The notes: a model not told the origin generated them from the letters alone. A stretch of 64,000 nucleotides of DNA from Mycolicibacter acidiphilus (GCF_018455725.1 NZ_JAHCLR010000006.1:62001-126000); one strand, 5' to 3'. Counted from the stretch's first letter, positions 49,218 through 60,394 are shown. Program-made: numbers and translations.

Positions 49218-50654
49218 ATGCCAAGTCCCACCGTGACCTCGCCGCAAGTAGCCATCAACGACATCGGCTCGGCCGAGGATTTCCTCGCTGCTATCGACAA
49301 AACGATCAAGTACTTCAACGATGGCGACATCGTCGAGGGAACCATCGTCAAGGTTGACCGGGACGAGGTCCTGCTCGACATCGGTTACAAGACCGAGGGC
49401 GTCATCCCGTCCCGCGAGCTCTCCATCAAGCACGACGTCGACCCGCACGAGGTCGTCTCCGTCGGCGACGAGGTCGAGGCGCTGGTCCTCACCAAGGAGG
49501 ACAAAGAGGGCCGGCTGATCCTGTCCAAGAAGCGCGCCCAGTACGAGCGCGCCTGGGGCACGATCGAGGAGCTCAAGGAGAAGGACGAGGCCGTCAAGGG
49601 CACCGTCATCGAGGTCGTCAAGGGCGGCCTGATCCTCGACATCGGGCTGCGCGGCTTCCTGCCCGCCTCGCTGGTCGAGATGCGCCGGGTCCGCGACCTC
49701 CAGCCGTACATCGGCAAGGAGATCGAGGCCAAGATCATCGAGCTGGACAAGAACCGCAACAACGTGGTGCTGTCCCGCCGCGCCTGGCTGGAGCAGACCC
49801 AGTCCGAGGTGCGCAGCGAGTTCCTCAACCAGCTGGTCAAGGGCGCGGTCCGCAAGGGTGTCGTCTCCTCGATCGTCAACTTCGGCGCGTTCGTCGACCT
49901 GGGCGGCGTGGACGGCCTGGTGCACGTCTCCGAGCTGTCCTGGAAGCACATCGACCACCCGTCCGAGGTCGTGCAGGTCGGCGACGAGGTCACCGTCGAG
50001 GTCCTCGACGTGGACATGGACCGCGAGCGCGTCTCGCTGAGCCTCAAGGCCACCCAGGAAGACCCGTGGCGCCACTTCGCCCGCACCCACGCGATCGGCC
50101 AGATCGTGCCGGGCAAGGTCACCAAGCTGGTGCCGTTCGGTGCGTTCGTCCGCGTCGAGGAGGGCATCGAGGGCCTGGTGCACATCTCCGAGCTGGCTGA
50201 GCAGCACGTCGAGGTGCCGGACCAGGTCGTGGCCGTCGGCGACGACGCCATGGTCAAGGTCATCGACATCGACCTGGACCGTCGCCGGATCTCGCTGAGC
50301 CTCAAGCAGGCCAACGAGGACTACACCGAGGAGTTCGACCCCTCGAAGTACGGCATGGCCGACAGCTACGACGAGCAGGGCAACTACATCTTCCCGGAGG
50401 GCTTCGACGCCGAGACCAACGAGTGGCTCGAGGGCTTCGACAAGCAGCGCACCGAGTGGGAGGCCCGCTACGCGGAGGCCGAGCGCCGGCACAAGATGCA
50501 CACCGCGCAGATGGAGAAGTTCGCCGAGGTCGCGCACGCCGAGTCCTCGCGGGTGTCCAACGGTTCGCACCGCGACGACGCTCCGGCCGGTGGTTCGCTG
50601 GCCAGCGACGAGCAGCTCGCCGCGCTGCGGGAGAAGCTCGCCGGGAACGCCTGA
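49218..50654 (+). CDS. rpsA: 30S ribosomal protein S1
   Basis: A 478-aa S1 with four S1/OB domains (about 35-105, 123-190, 208-276, 293-362), the third with VSSIVNFGAFVDLGGVDGLVHVSEL. The C-terminal tail is acidic and helical. S1 helps initiate translation and has been discussed in trans-translation. ATG 49218 matches the family start MPSPTVTSPQ; the frame upstream is leader. About 150 nt separate it from the divergent PrsW gene. Confidence 0.98.
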   Translation: MPSPTVTSPQVAINDIGSAEDFLAAIDKTIKYFNDGDIVEGTIVKVDRDEVLLDIGYKTEGVIPSRELSIKHDVDPHEVVSVGDEVEALVLTKEDKEGRLILSKKRAQYERAWGTIEELKEKDEAVKGTVIEVVKGGLILDIGLRGFLPASLVEMRRVRDLQPYIGKEIEAKIIELDKNRNNVVLSRRAWLEQTQSEVRSEFLNQLVKGAVRKGVVSSIVNFGAFVDLGGVDGLVHVSELSWKHIDHPSEVVQVGDEVTVEVLDVDMDRERVSLSLKATQEDPWRHFARTHAIGQIVPGKVTKLVPFGAFVRVEEGIEGLVHISELAEQHVEVPDQVVAVGDDAMVKVIDIDLDRRRISLSLKQANEDYTEEFDPSKYGMADSYDEQGNYIFPEGFDAETNEWLEGFDKQRTEWEARYAEAERRHKMHTAQMEKFAEVAHAESSRVSNGSHRDDAPAGGSLASDEQLAALREKLAGNA

Positions 50655-50676
50655 TAACGGCTGACCTGGCTGCTTG

Positions 50677-51621
50677 ATGCTGCGTATCGGTCTGACCGGC
50701 GGCATCGGCGCCGGTAAATCGACGGTTGCCGCCACATTCGCTGAATGTGGCGGCATCGTCGTCGATGGGGACGTCATCGCCCGCGAGGTGGTGGAACCCG
50801 GCACCGAAGGCCTGGCCGGCTTGGTGACGGCCTTCGGGCCGGGCATTCTGCTGCCCGACGGGGCGCTGGACCGCCCGGCGCTGGCGGCGATCGCGTTCAG
50901 CGACGACGACAAGCGCGCCACCCTGAACGGGATCGTGCACCCGCTGGTGGCGCGGCGTCGACAGGAGCTGATCGACGCGGCCGGCGCTGACGCGATCGTC
51001 GTCGAGGACATCCCGCTGCTGGTCGAATCCCAGATGGCGCCGCTGTTCCCGCTGGTCGTCGTCGTGCACGCCGACGAGGAGGTGCGGGTGGCCCGGCTCA
51101 CCGGGTCGCGCGGCATGCCCGAAGCCGACGCCCGGGCCCGGATCGCCGCCCAGGCCACCGAGGAGCAGCGCCGGGTGGTGGCCGACGTCTGGCTGGAGAA
51201 TCACGGCACCGCCGACGACCTGGCCGCGCAGGCCCGTGAACTGTGGCAGCGGCGCATCGCGCCGTTCGCGGCGAACATCGAAGCCGGCCGCGCCGTGCCG
51301 TTCCCGACGGAGACGGTGCCGGCGGATCCGACCTGGGCCGACCAGGCGCAGCGCATCGTGGCCCGGCTGCGGACCGTCTGCGGGCACCGCGCGCTGCGGG
51401 TCGAGCACATCGGTCCCACCGTGTTTTCCGGGGACCCGGGCTTCACCGCCCCGGATGTCATCGATGTTGAGGTGACGGTGCCGTCCCCGGCGGTGGCCGA
51501 CGAACTCACCGAACCGCTGCTGGCCGCCGGGTATCCGAGCGTCGACGGCAATCGGATGTACGGGTCGGCAGATCCCGGCCGGCCCACCCGGGTGCACGTT
51601 CAGGTGGCGGCCGGACCGTAG
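50677..51621 (+). CDS. coaE: Dephospho-CoA kinase with shortened GrpB/UPF0157 domain
   Basis: A 314-aa protein. Kinase domain (1-200): P-loop GGIGAGKS at residues 8-15, GDVIAREVV, HPLVARRR and EDIPLLVES. It phosphorylates dephospho-CoA in the last step of CoA synthesis. The C-terminal GrpB-like domain, long in M. tuberculosis CoaE (about 407 aa in all), is truncated: after LLAAGYPSV it jumps to SADPGRPTRVHV and ends. The ATG 50677 fits the family; a TTG is one codon upstream. Confidence 0.95.
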   Translation: MLRIGLTGGIGAGKSTVAATFAECGGIVVDGDVIAREVVEPGTEGLAGLVTAFGPGILLPDGALDRPALAAIAFSDDDKRATLNGIVHPLVARRRQELIDAAGADAIVVEDIPLLVESQMAPLFPLVVVVHADEEVRVARLTGSRGMPEADARARIAAQATEEQRRVVADVWLENHGTADDLAAQARELWQRRIAPFAANIEAGRAVPFPTETVPADPTWADQAQRIVARLRTVCGHRALRVEHIGPTVFSGDPGFTAPDVIDVEVTVPSPAVADELTEPLLAAGYPSVDGNRMYGSADPGRPTRVHVQVAAGP

Positions 51622-51625
51622 CGGG

Positions 51626-52048
51626 TCAGGCCATGCTGGTGATCAGCGCGCCGCAGAGCATCGCCCCGACGTGCGGGTCGTTGGTGTTGCCCCAGGTGTT
51701 GACGAACCGGTCGCTCTTGACGGTGACGACGTCATCGACCTTGATCTCGCAGTGCACGTTCGCGGTGGCCGGGAACCGCAGCCGGATCACCATCCCCGCT
51801 CGGCTGGGGTCGGCCATCACCGTGTTGGCTTCGAACGGTGCGCCGAACCCGTCGAGATCGGCGCTGGCGGTCTCGGTGTCGGTGCGCATGAACGTGACCA
51901 CGCTGCCGGTGGTCCAGGCGTCGACCTTGGCGATGTAGGTGACGTTGTGCATCTCGTTGGCGGCCGACGCCGGGGCCGGCGACAGTTGCGTGGCACCGAC
52001 GAGCAGGGCCGCCGCCACTGCGCCCGTCGATCGCAGGCTCATGCTCAT
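51626..52048 (-). CDS. Secreted protein of unknown function
   Basis: A 140-aa protein with a signal peptide (MSMSLRSTGAVAAALLVGA...SAA) and a mature beta-rich domain with MHNVTYIAKVD and one late Cys pair (VHCEI, AMLCG). The family is seen in mycobacterial exported proteins but I know no function. The start at 52048 is chosen over the longer frame. Confidence 0.78.
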   Translation of the reverse strand: MSMSLRSTGAVAAALLVGATQLSPAPASAANEMHNVTYIAKVDAWTTGSVVTFMRTDTETASADLDGFGAPFEANTVMADPSRAGMVIRLRFPATANVHCEIKVDDVVTVKSDRFVNTWGNTNDPHVGAMLCGALITSMA

Positions 52049-52059
52049 AGCCGCCGAGT

Positions 52060-52563
52060 TTACCCGCGCCAGGTGAGTTCCATGCCGTTGCCGGACAGCC
52101 ACCGGTGCAGGTCGTAGCCGTGCCGGGCCAGCCCGTCGACCGCGGTCACCGCCCGGGTCACCGCCCGTTCGGCGTCATCGGTACCCAGCAGGCCCTGGTG
52201 CACCGCCGCCATCAGCTCGTCGGCGTCGGTGAGCGTCACGTCCACGCCGGTGCGCACGACCAGGTCCAGGTAGTGGTCGGTCGACCGCCAGACCGTCGCA
52301 CCGGGAACGTACTCGCCGATGTCGAGGTAGAAATCCTGATCGCGCTCGTGGCCCGGGTTGAAGTGGAAGACGCTGGCCCGCAACCCCAGTGCCGGCAGCA
52401 GCCACGACTCCAGGTAGTGGAACTGTGCGCGGCCCGGGGTCGGGCGGGCCAGATACAGGCCCCAGGGCTGCACGGTATAGACGTCGACCGCCCGTGCCAC
52501 ACCTTTCGGATCGGTGTTGGTGCGGGCGGCGATGTCGAACGTCTCGTGCTTGGGCGGGTGAAT
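52060..52563 (-). CDS. DUF402-family protein, possible ATT start (Rv1632c-like)
   Basis: A 167-aa protein from IHPPKHETFDIAARTNTDPKG, with RPTPGRAQFHYLESWLLP, GHERDQDFYLDIGEY and WRSTDHYLDLVVRTG, the DUF402 fold that in other members hydrolyses nucleotide phosphates. No ATG, GTG or TTG is in frame at the conserved N-terminus; it opens with ATT at 52563, placed 6 nt after TATGCT. The only upstream in-frame ATG (52632) would lie within uvrB. Divergent from uvrB. Confidence 0.8.
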   Translation of the reverse strand: MHPPKHETFDIAARTNTDPKGVARAVDVYTVQPWGLYLARPTPGRAQFHYLESWLLPALGLRASVFHFNPGHERDQDFYLDIGEYVPGATVWRSTDHYLDLVVRTGVDVTLTDADELMAAVHQGLLGTDDAERAVTRAVTAVDGLARHGYDLHRWLSGNGMELTWRG

Positions 52564-52569
52564 AGCGCC

Positions 52570-52575
52570 AGCATA
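52570..52575 (-). promoter_or_regulatory. -10 TATGCT, DUF402 gene
   Basis: Six nt before the ATT codon that opens the conserved protein. Confidence 0.45.
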
Positions 52576-52599
52576 CGGCGGGTTGTCGGCGTGCGCGCC

Positions 52600-52605
52600 T
52601 AGGCT
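52600..52605 (+). promoter_or_regulatory. -10 TAGGCT, uvrB
   Basis: Six nt before the GTG; divergent from the DUF402 hexamer. Confidence 0.5.
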
Positions 52606-52611
52606 GGTCGC

Positions 52612-54771
<2,160 letters not shown>

Positions 54772-54824
54772 CGCCCGCGGCAGGGGCGTTTTCGCGTGTC
54801 GCGGGTATCCGTGATTGACTGCGA

Positions 54825-56264
54825 GTGGTGGTGGATCTGACAGACGCAACGACTGAGGCCACCGGCGTCACCGGCAGCTGGCGAGCACTCCTCGGGCACC
54901 GGTATCTGGGCACGACAACAGTGCTGGCCGGTGGGGTCGCGCTGTACGCGACGAACGAGTTCCTGACGATCAGCCTGTTGCCCAGCACGGTGAAGGACAT
55001 CGGCGGCGAGCGGCTGTACGCGTGGGTGACGACGCTGTACCTGGTGGCGTCCGTGCTGGCCGCGGCGGTGGTGAACCCGGTGCTGGTCCGGGTGGGCGCA
55101 CGGCTCGCGTACCTGCTGGGGCTGCTGTCGTACGGACTGGGCTGTCTGGTGTGCGCGCTGGCGCCGAAGATGGAGATCCTGCTGGGCGGGCGCGTGCTGC
55201 AAGGGCTCGGCGGCGGATTGCTGGCCGGGCTCGGATATGCGCTGATCAACGCGTTCCTACCCAGTTCGCTGTGGACCCGCGCATCGGGTCTGGTCTCGGC
55301 GATGTGGGGGGTCGGGACGCTGCTCGGCCCCGCGGTCGGCGGGGTGTTCGCCCAGTTCGGGGCCTGGCGGTGGGCGTTCGGCGGGATGGTCGGGCTCACC
55401 GTCGCGATGGTCGGACTGGTGCTGGTGGTGCTGACCCCCGGTAAGAGTGAGCACACCGGCGACCCGATCAGGGTTCCGGTGCTGTCCCTGGCGCTGCTGG
55501 GCGGTGCCGCCCTGACGGTGAGCGCCGCGCAACTGCCGCGCAACCTGGCGGTGGCGACGGTGCTGCTCGCCACGGCCGGACTGCTGCTTGCCGGCTTCCT
55601 TTACGTGGACCGGCGTGCCACCACGGCGGTGCTGCCGCGCAGCGCCTTCCACCCGGGCCGGGAGAAGTGGATCTACCTGTCGCTCGGCCTGCTGATGGCC
55701 ACCACGAAGGCCAACCTGTACATCCCGCTGCTCGGTCAGCGGCTCGCCCACCTGGCGCCGGCGGTGGCCGGGTTCCTGGGGGCGGCGCTGTCGACCGGGT
55801 GGACGTTCAGTGAGATCGCCAGCGCCTCGGTCAGCAAGACCCGGGTGATCATCGCGCTGGTGATCACCACCCCGCTGGTGATGGCCGCCGGCCTCGCCGC
55901 GGTCGGACTCACCCAGATGAACCACTACAACCCGACCGCCGTCGGCGTCGTCTGGGCGGTGGCGCTGCTGGTGGTCGGCATCGGTGTCGGCGCCGGCTGG
56001 CCGCACCTGTCGGCCTGGGCGATGGGCTGCGTCGACGACCCGGCCGAGGGCAGTGTCGCCGCCGCCGCGATCAACACCGTGCAGTTGATCGGCGGCGCGT
56101 TCGGTGCGGGGGTGGCCGGCCTGGTGTTCAACGCCGCGATGGGTGCGCAGCTACCGGCCGCCCGCTCGCTGTTCGTGTTGTTCGCGATCTTCGCCGCGGT
56201 GACCGCCCTGGTCTCCTACCGGGCTACCCGCGGATCGGCCGCACTGATCGAGGCCACCACCTGA
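54825..56264 (+). CDS. Drug-efflux-type MFS transporter (Rv1634-like)
   Basis: A 479-aa protein with about 14 predicted helices of the EmrB/QacA type; GRVLQGLGGGLLAGLGYAL and GVGTLLGPAVGGVFAQ are motif C-like antiporter features. In M. tuberculosis the orthologue is an efflux pump candidate. Start among three tandem GTG codons from 54825. The stop precedes an imperfect hairpin shared with the convergent transferase gene. Confidence 0.88.
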   Translation: MVVDLTDATTEATGVTGSWRALLGHRYLGTTTVLAGGVALYATNEFLTISLLPSTVKDIGGERLYAWVTTLYLVASVLAAAVVNPVLVRVGARLAYLLGLLSYGLGCLVCALAPKMEILLGGRVLQGLGGGLLAGLGYALINAFLPSSLWTRASGLVSAMWGVGTLLGPAVGGVFAQFGAWRWAFGGMVGLTVAMVGLVLVVLTPGKSEHTGDPIRVPVLSLALLGGAALTVSAAQLPRNLAVATVLLATAGLLLAGFLYVDRRATTAVLPRSAFHPGREKWIYLSLGLLMATTKANLYIPLLGQRLAHLAPAVAGFLGAALSTGWTFSEIASASVSKTRVIIALVITTPLVMAAGLAAVGLTQMNHYNPTAVGVVWAVALLVVGIGVGAGWPHLSAWAMGCVDDPAEGSVAAAAINTVQLIGGAFGAGVAGLVFNAAMGAQLPAARSLFVLFAIFAAVTALVSYRATRGSAALIEATT

Positions 56265-56277
56265 GGTCGTGCTGATG

Positions 56278-56326
56278 CGGCGGTCCCAGCGTCGCCTCTC
56301 CTTCGTCGAGCCTCGCTGAACCGCCG
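56278..56326. terminator. Imperfect hairpin between convergent genes
   Basis: The segments CGGCGGTCCCAGCG and CGCTGAACCGCCG pair apart from one bulge/mismatch, with a 22-nt loop. It lies between the MFS and mannosyltransferase stops. No T-tract. Weak. Confidence 0.35.
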
Positions 56327-56331
56327 GGGGT

Positions 56332-57894
56332 TCAACGGACGGCTTTGATCACCTGGGTGAAGGTGAACTGCCAGCGTTCGACGGCGTGGAACCCCAACTG
56401 GTGCAGCATCCGGCCGTCCGGGGTGCGGGCGAACCGTTTCCCCGGCGGTAGATAGGCACCGGCCTGGTGGGCAGGCAGCGCGCGGTCGTGGTCGGTGATC
56501 GTCCAGATCGTCGGGCACTGATCGAGGTCGTCGGCCAGCGCTTCGACCGAGTAGTGCCCGTCCCACAGCCGGCCCAGCGTCTGCCGGTGCGGTCCGCGGC
56601 CCGGATCGCTCAGCTTCGCGAACGCGTCGGCCCGCCCGGTCGGCAGCGCCCGGATCGGTCCGGGTGCCCACCGGGTGGTGTTGTCGATCAGCAGGCAGTC
56701 CCCGGGAGCCGCGTGTGTCGCGATCACGTCGGCCGCGGGACTGTAGTCCCAGCCCTCCTTGGCGTACCGATCACGTTGGACGACAACGTAATTGGGTATC
56801 GCTGCGATCGTGAACAGCAGGGTCAGGGCGATGGCGGACCGGCGCGACGTGACGATCACGGTGACAGCGAGGGCCAGTGCGATCGCCATCGCGGGTGCGG
56901 TGCAGATCAGATACCGCGGGTAGTAGACGGGTTTCGCCAGTGCCGAGTACAGCACCGTGATCGTGGTGGGGAGCGTGATCCACGCCGTGCAGACGACCGC
57001 CAGCTGCCGCATCCCGGCAGCCGGCGCCGGCCGGGCGCCCTTGCGTACCGCGACGGCCGCGGTGAGCAGCACCGCCGCGGCCAGCACCGCGAACAGGACG
57101 CTCTTGTCGAAGTACTGCTGCTGAACGACCTCGACGACCGTGTGCCAGTTCGGCCGCCGGAGCCAGCCGATCTGCCTGATCTGGCTCTGGCCGAACACCA
57201 GGAACGGGATCAGGGCGGCCACGGCCGTGCCGGCGGTCACCGTCCAGCGCCGGGTGACAGCCCGACCGGGCACCAGCACGCGGATCAGCACCGCGTGGAC
57301 CGGCACCAACAGCACCGTGAACGTGTTCAGGACCGTCGAGAGCACCAGGGCCAAGCCGTAGCCCAACCAGATCGGCACGGTGTTGCGGCGGGCGGCGGTG
57401 ACGCACAGGACGGTGGTCCAGACCGCGGCCATCGCGGCGAACGCGTACGGGCGGGCCTCGATGCCGGCCCACGTCATCCGCGGCAGCACCGCGTACAGCA
57501 CGCCCGCGCACACCGCGACCCGACGCGGGGCGAACTGTCCGGCCAGGGTCACGGTGCCGGCGGCCCCGACGCCGACCGCCAGGCAGCTAGGCAGCCGCGA
57601 CCAGAACTCGGTGACCGGGAAAACGGCGAACCAGCCGTGCATCAGCAGGTAGTACAGGCCGTGCACCGCGTCGATGTGGGTCAGCAGGCGCCACAGTTCG
57701 GGCAGTGAGCGCTGCGTCGACGCCGAGATCGTCGCCGCCTCGTCGAACCACATCGACGGCCGGCTCGCACCGACGCCGCTGACGACGACCGCCAGCACCG
57801 CGATCAGCACGGCATCCGGCCGGCGGCGCGGGACGCCGGGCGGCTCGGCCTCGCCGGTCGCGCCGGTCTGTTGGGGGGCCAGCACCAGGCTCAC
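56332..57894 (-). CDS. GT-C polyprenyl-phosphate mannosyltransferase-like (Rv1635c/CapA-like)
   Basis: A 520-aa membrane glycosyltransferase: an N-terminal helix, the catalytic MWFDEAAT in the first extracytoplasmic loop near residue 49, about nine further helices, then a C-terminal periplasmic domain. Conserved between Rv1634- and Rv1636-like genes. Rv1635c adds the first mannose of mannose caps on lipoarabinomannan, so this is a candidate for capping. The donor is expected to be polyprenyl-phospho-mannose. Start GTG 57894. Confidence 0.83.
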   Translation of the reverse strand: MSLVLAPQQTGATGEAEPPGVPRRRPDAVLIAVLAVVVSGVGASRPSMWFDEAATISASTQRSLPELWRLLTHIDAVHGLYYLLMHGWFAVFPVTEFWSRLPSCLAVGVGAAGTVTLAGQFAPRRVAVCAGVLYAVLPRMTWAGIEARPYAFAAMAAVWTTVLCVTAARRNTVPIWLGYGLALVLSTVLNTFTVLLVPVHAVLIRVLVPGRAVTRRWTVTAGTAVAALIPFLVFGQSQIRQIGWLRRPNWHTVVEVVQQQYFDKSVLFAVLAAAVLLTAAVAVRKGARPAPAAGMRQLAVVCTAWITLPTTITVLYSALAKPVYYPRYLICTAPAMAIALALAVTVIVTSRRSAIALTLLFTIAAIPNYVVVQRDRYAKEGWDYSPAADVIATHAAPGDCLLIDNTTRWAPGPIRALPTGRADAFAKLSDPGRGPHRQTLGRLWDGHYSVEALADDLDQCPTIWTITDHDRALPAHQAGAYLPPGKRFARTPDGRMLHQLGFHAVERWQFTFTQVIKAVR

Positions 57895-58150
57895 GGGTGT
57901 GCGCTATCGGTATATGCGGATGGGGGAGAGATCTACGTTACCGCCCGTATCCGGTGGCGGACATCGGCAACGGGTGACTGTCAGGGACGTCACGCCGGGC
58001 GGAAATGAGCGCTTCGGGGCCGGTCAGGTCGGGCAATGTACTCCGGATGACACGGACATGTGTCGTTAATTGCACCCATGATGGCCGCTTAGGCGTTAAT
58101 GTCGCCATGGCTTCAAGGGAGCACTGCAACTAGTCATCGGGAGGGTACGG

Positions 58151-58597
58151 ATGAGCGGCTATAAGACCGTGGTGGTCGGGACGGACGGCTCGGATTCTTC
58201 ACTGCGTGCCGTGGACCGCGCCGGTCACCTGGCCAGCGGGCCGGGGGCGAAGGTGATCATCGCCACCGCGTACCTGCCGCACGCCGATGACCCGCGGGCC
58301 GCTGACGCCTTGAAGGAAGAGGGCTACCAGGCGTCGGGCAACGCCCCCATCTACGCCATCCTCAAGGAGGCCAAGGAGCGTGCGCTGAAGGCCGGCGCCA
58401 CCGAGGTCGAGGAGCGGCCGATCGTCGGTGCGCCGGTGGACGCCTTGGTCGAGCTGGCCGAGGATGTCAAGGCTGATCTGCTGGTCGTCGGCAACGTCGG
58501 CCTGAGCACCATCGCCGGGCGACTGCTCGGCTCGGTGCCGGCGAACGTGTCGCGGCGGGCCAAGGTCGACGTGCTGATCGTCCACACCACGGGGTAG
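58151..58597 (+). CDS. Universal stress protein (Rv1636-like)
   Basis: A 148-aa USP: VVVGTDGSDSSLRAVDRA at the start and GNVGLSTIAGRLLGSVPANVSRRAKVDVLIVH with the G-x2-G-x9-G-S/T nucleotide loop. The M. tuberculosis orthologue binds cAMP and ATP. ATG follows CGGGAGGG. Upstream region of 256 nt is shared with the divergent mannosyltransferase gene. Confidence 0.95.
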   Translation: MSGYKTVVVGTDGSDSSLRAVDRAGHLASGPGAKVIIATAYLPHADDPRAADALKEEGYQASGNAPIYAILKEAKERALKAGATEVEERPIVGAPVDALVELAEDVKADLLVVGNVGLSTIAGRLLGSVPANVSRRAKVDVLIVHTTG

Positions 58598-58649
58598 ACG
58601 CGGCGGAGTCACGCCTGTTGCCGTCGCGCCGCTTGTCAGTGCTGATTCC

Positions 58650-58655
58650 TAGCAT
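58650..58655 (+). promoter_or_regulatory. -10 TAGCAT, GAF-protein gene
   Basis: Six nt before the ATG. Confidence 0.5.
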
Positions 58656-58661
58656 GGCGAG

Positions 58662-59474
58662 ATGGCAGATGTCAGCGGCTCGTCCTTTTGGGGTGGGTTC
58701 GTGGACTGGGTAGGACCGCACCTCGACAGAGCGCTTTGGGTTCGGGTTCTCTACGTTCTCGCGCCGACAATTGCCGCTACGCCCGTTGGGCTTGCCGGAA
58801 TCGTCAATGGCCGTGGTAGGTCAGTGTGCCTGATCCTGGGTGGTTTGGTGCTTCTGCTCATGGCGGTCGCGGAGGTTGTTCGACAGGTCTACGGCAAACA
58901 TCTCCGGGAGTCGGATGATGCGGATGCAGCCGCCAGGGTCGTGACCTTGCGTGACGCGCTGCGCCCAATCGCAACCGCCATTGCGGACATGCAGACCTCG
59001 CCCAAAGATAAGCGCCGGGACCGTGCGAATGAGATTGCCGGCCGGGGCGCAGAGGCTCTGGCGCTCGTGATGGCGCGGATTTCCGGGTTGCGATCTGTGG
59101 TCTACCGGGAGGAGGGTGACGCTCTGAATGTTCTTGAATGCCGGGGACGAAGTGATCGTATGCCGCAACCCTTCAGACGAGGCGACCCTCGCGGTGATGC
59201 GGCGTTCCTGTCCATCGAGCGACGCGAACCCGTCTTCGTGCACGATGTTGGCAACGGAGACGCCGTCGCGGCTGTTGATGGCGCCTACCACGGCAGCCGT
59301 GCCGGGTATCGCACCTTCATCTCGGCCCCAGTCGCGGACCAGCAACGTACGTACGGAATGTTGACGGTCGACGCGCCCAATCCCGGGGACCTGCTGAAAT
59401 CCGATACGTACTTGGTCATGCTGGTGGCAGACCTGCTGGCCATCGCGTTTGCCTCCGTGCGGGAACGCGATTAG
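58662..59474 (+). CDS. Membrane-anchored GAF-domain protein
   Basis: A 270-aa protein: two predicted helices (about 26-48 and 52-75), a coiled segment (80-120) and a GAF domain (about 125-265) with FISAPVADQQRTYGMLTVDAP. No output domain is fused. Base composition is visibly less GC-rich than its neighbours. It sits, with the next small gene, between Rv1636- and Rv1637c-like genes, which are adjacent in M. tuberculosis. Leaderless start after TAGCAT. Ligand unknown. Confidence 0.8.
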   Translation: MADVSGSSFWGGFVDWVGPHLDRALWVRVLYVLAPTIAATPVGLAGIVNGRGRSVCLILGGLVLLLMAVAEVVRQVYGKHLRESDDADAAARVVTLRDALRPIATAIADMQTSPKDKRRDRANEIAGRGAEALALVMARISGLRSVVYREEGDALNVLECRGRSDRMPQPFRRGDPRGDAAFLSIERREPVFVHDVGNGDAVAAVDGAYHGSRAGYRTFISAPVADQQRTYGMLTVDAPNPGDLLKSDTYLVMLVADLLAIAFASVRERD

Positions 59475-59526
59475 TCAGGCTGGACGTTTACACTCGGGAT
59501 CGTCAGGGCGGAAGGAGAAGCGTTCC

Positions 59527-59697
59527 ATGTATGACAACAACCGTGAAGCGCGCCAGACTGCTGACATTTCCTCTGACGAGGCGGTCGCGCGCATTTGGCG
59601 TGATGCGAATGACGAGGCTCGCCAGGAGAGCGTAGACCGCGAGCGTCGCGCCGTCCGCAGCCGTAAGCTGCCATTTGGCTTTACCGCTGGCCGGTAA
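59527..59697 (+). CDS. Small charged protein, 56 aa
   Basis: A highly charged, probably helical protein: MYDNNREARQ, a central DEAVARIWRDANDEARQE and a basic end. No Cys. The ribosome site GGAAGGAG is strong and 8 nt ahead of the ATG; it follows the GAF gene by about 50 nt. No family recognised. Confidence 0.6.
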   Translation: MYDNNREARQTADISSDEAVARIWRDANDEARQESVDRERRAVRSRKLPFGFTAGR

Positions 59698-59709
59698 CGC
59701 TTCGTTGCC

Positions 59710-60387
59710 TCACCAACCCCGCTCGCGCCACTCCGCCAGTTGCGGACGCTCCGCGCCGAGCGTGGTGTCGTCGCCGTGGCCGGGGTAGACGATCGTGTCA
59801 TCGCCGAACCGGTCGAACAGCTTCGTCGTCACGTCGCCGTAGAGCGAGTCGAAGTCGGCGGGGTCGGTCGTCTTCCCGACGCCGCCGGGGAACAGGCAGT
59901 CGCCGGTGAACAGCTGCGTCACGCCGCCGGTCGCGTCGCCGTCCAGCGCCAGCGCGATCGAGCCGGGGGTGTGGCCGCGCAGGTGGATCACGTCGAACAC
60001 CAGATCACCCACCTGCACGGTGTCGCCGTCGGCCAGGATCTTCGCCGGGGCGACCGGCAGCGCGGCGCCGTCGATGGCGCTCGCGGCGGTCGGCGCCCCC
60101 GTCGCCTCGGCCAGCGCCGCCAGCGCCTGCCAGTGGTCGAAGTGCTGGTGGGTGGTGAGGATCAGCGCCACGTTCGGCGTGTATTCGCGCACCAGCGCGG
60201 TGAGCGCCTCAGCGTCGTTGGCCGCGTCGATCAGCAGCGTCTGGCCGGTGTTCGTGCACGTCACCAGGTAGACGTTGTTGTCCCACGGCCCGACCGATGC
60301 CTTGATGATCGTCGCGCCCGGCAGGGTGCGGCGGGTCGCGGTGCCGGGGTCCACATGGCCGGTGTAGTCGTCAGCGAGGGCAGTCAC
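59710..60387 (-). CDS. Metallo-beta-lactamase-fold hydrolase (Rv1637c-like, glyoxalase II type)
   Basis: A 225-aa MBL protein: THQHFDHW metal motif, [21 protein letters not shown] with Asp, and a late GHG (YPGHGDDTT). The size suits glyoxalase II-like thioester hydrolases. GTG 60387 has minus-strand TACCGT 7 nt upstream. Divergent from uvrA. Substrate unknown. Confidence 0.92.
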   Translation of the reverse strand: MTALADDYTGHVDPGTATRRTLPGATIIKASVGPWDNNVYLVTCTNTGQTLLIDAANDAEALTALVREYTPNVALILTTHQHFDHWQALAALAEATGAPTAASAIDGAALPVAPAKILADGDTVQVGDLVFDVIHLRGHTPGSIALALDGDATGGVTQLFTGDCLFPGGVGKTTDPADFDSLYGDVTTKLFDRFGDDTIVYPGHGDDTTLGAERPQLAEWRERGW

Positions 60388-60394
60388 GCTGACC

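Noticed and set aside
51381-51625. Frameshift in coaE as the reason for the short C-terminus
   Set aside because: No GrpB-like sequence continues in other frames; the next gene ends 4 nt later.
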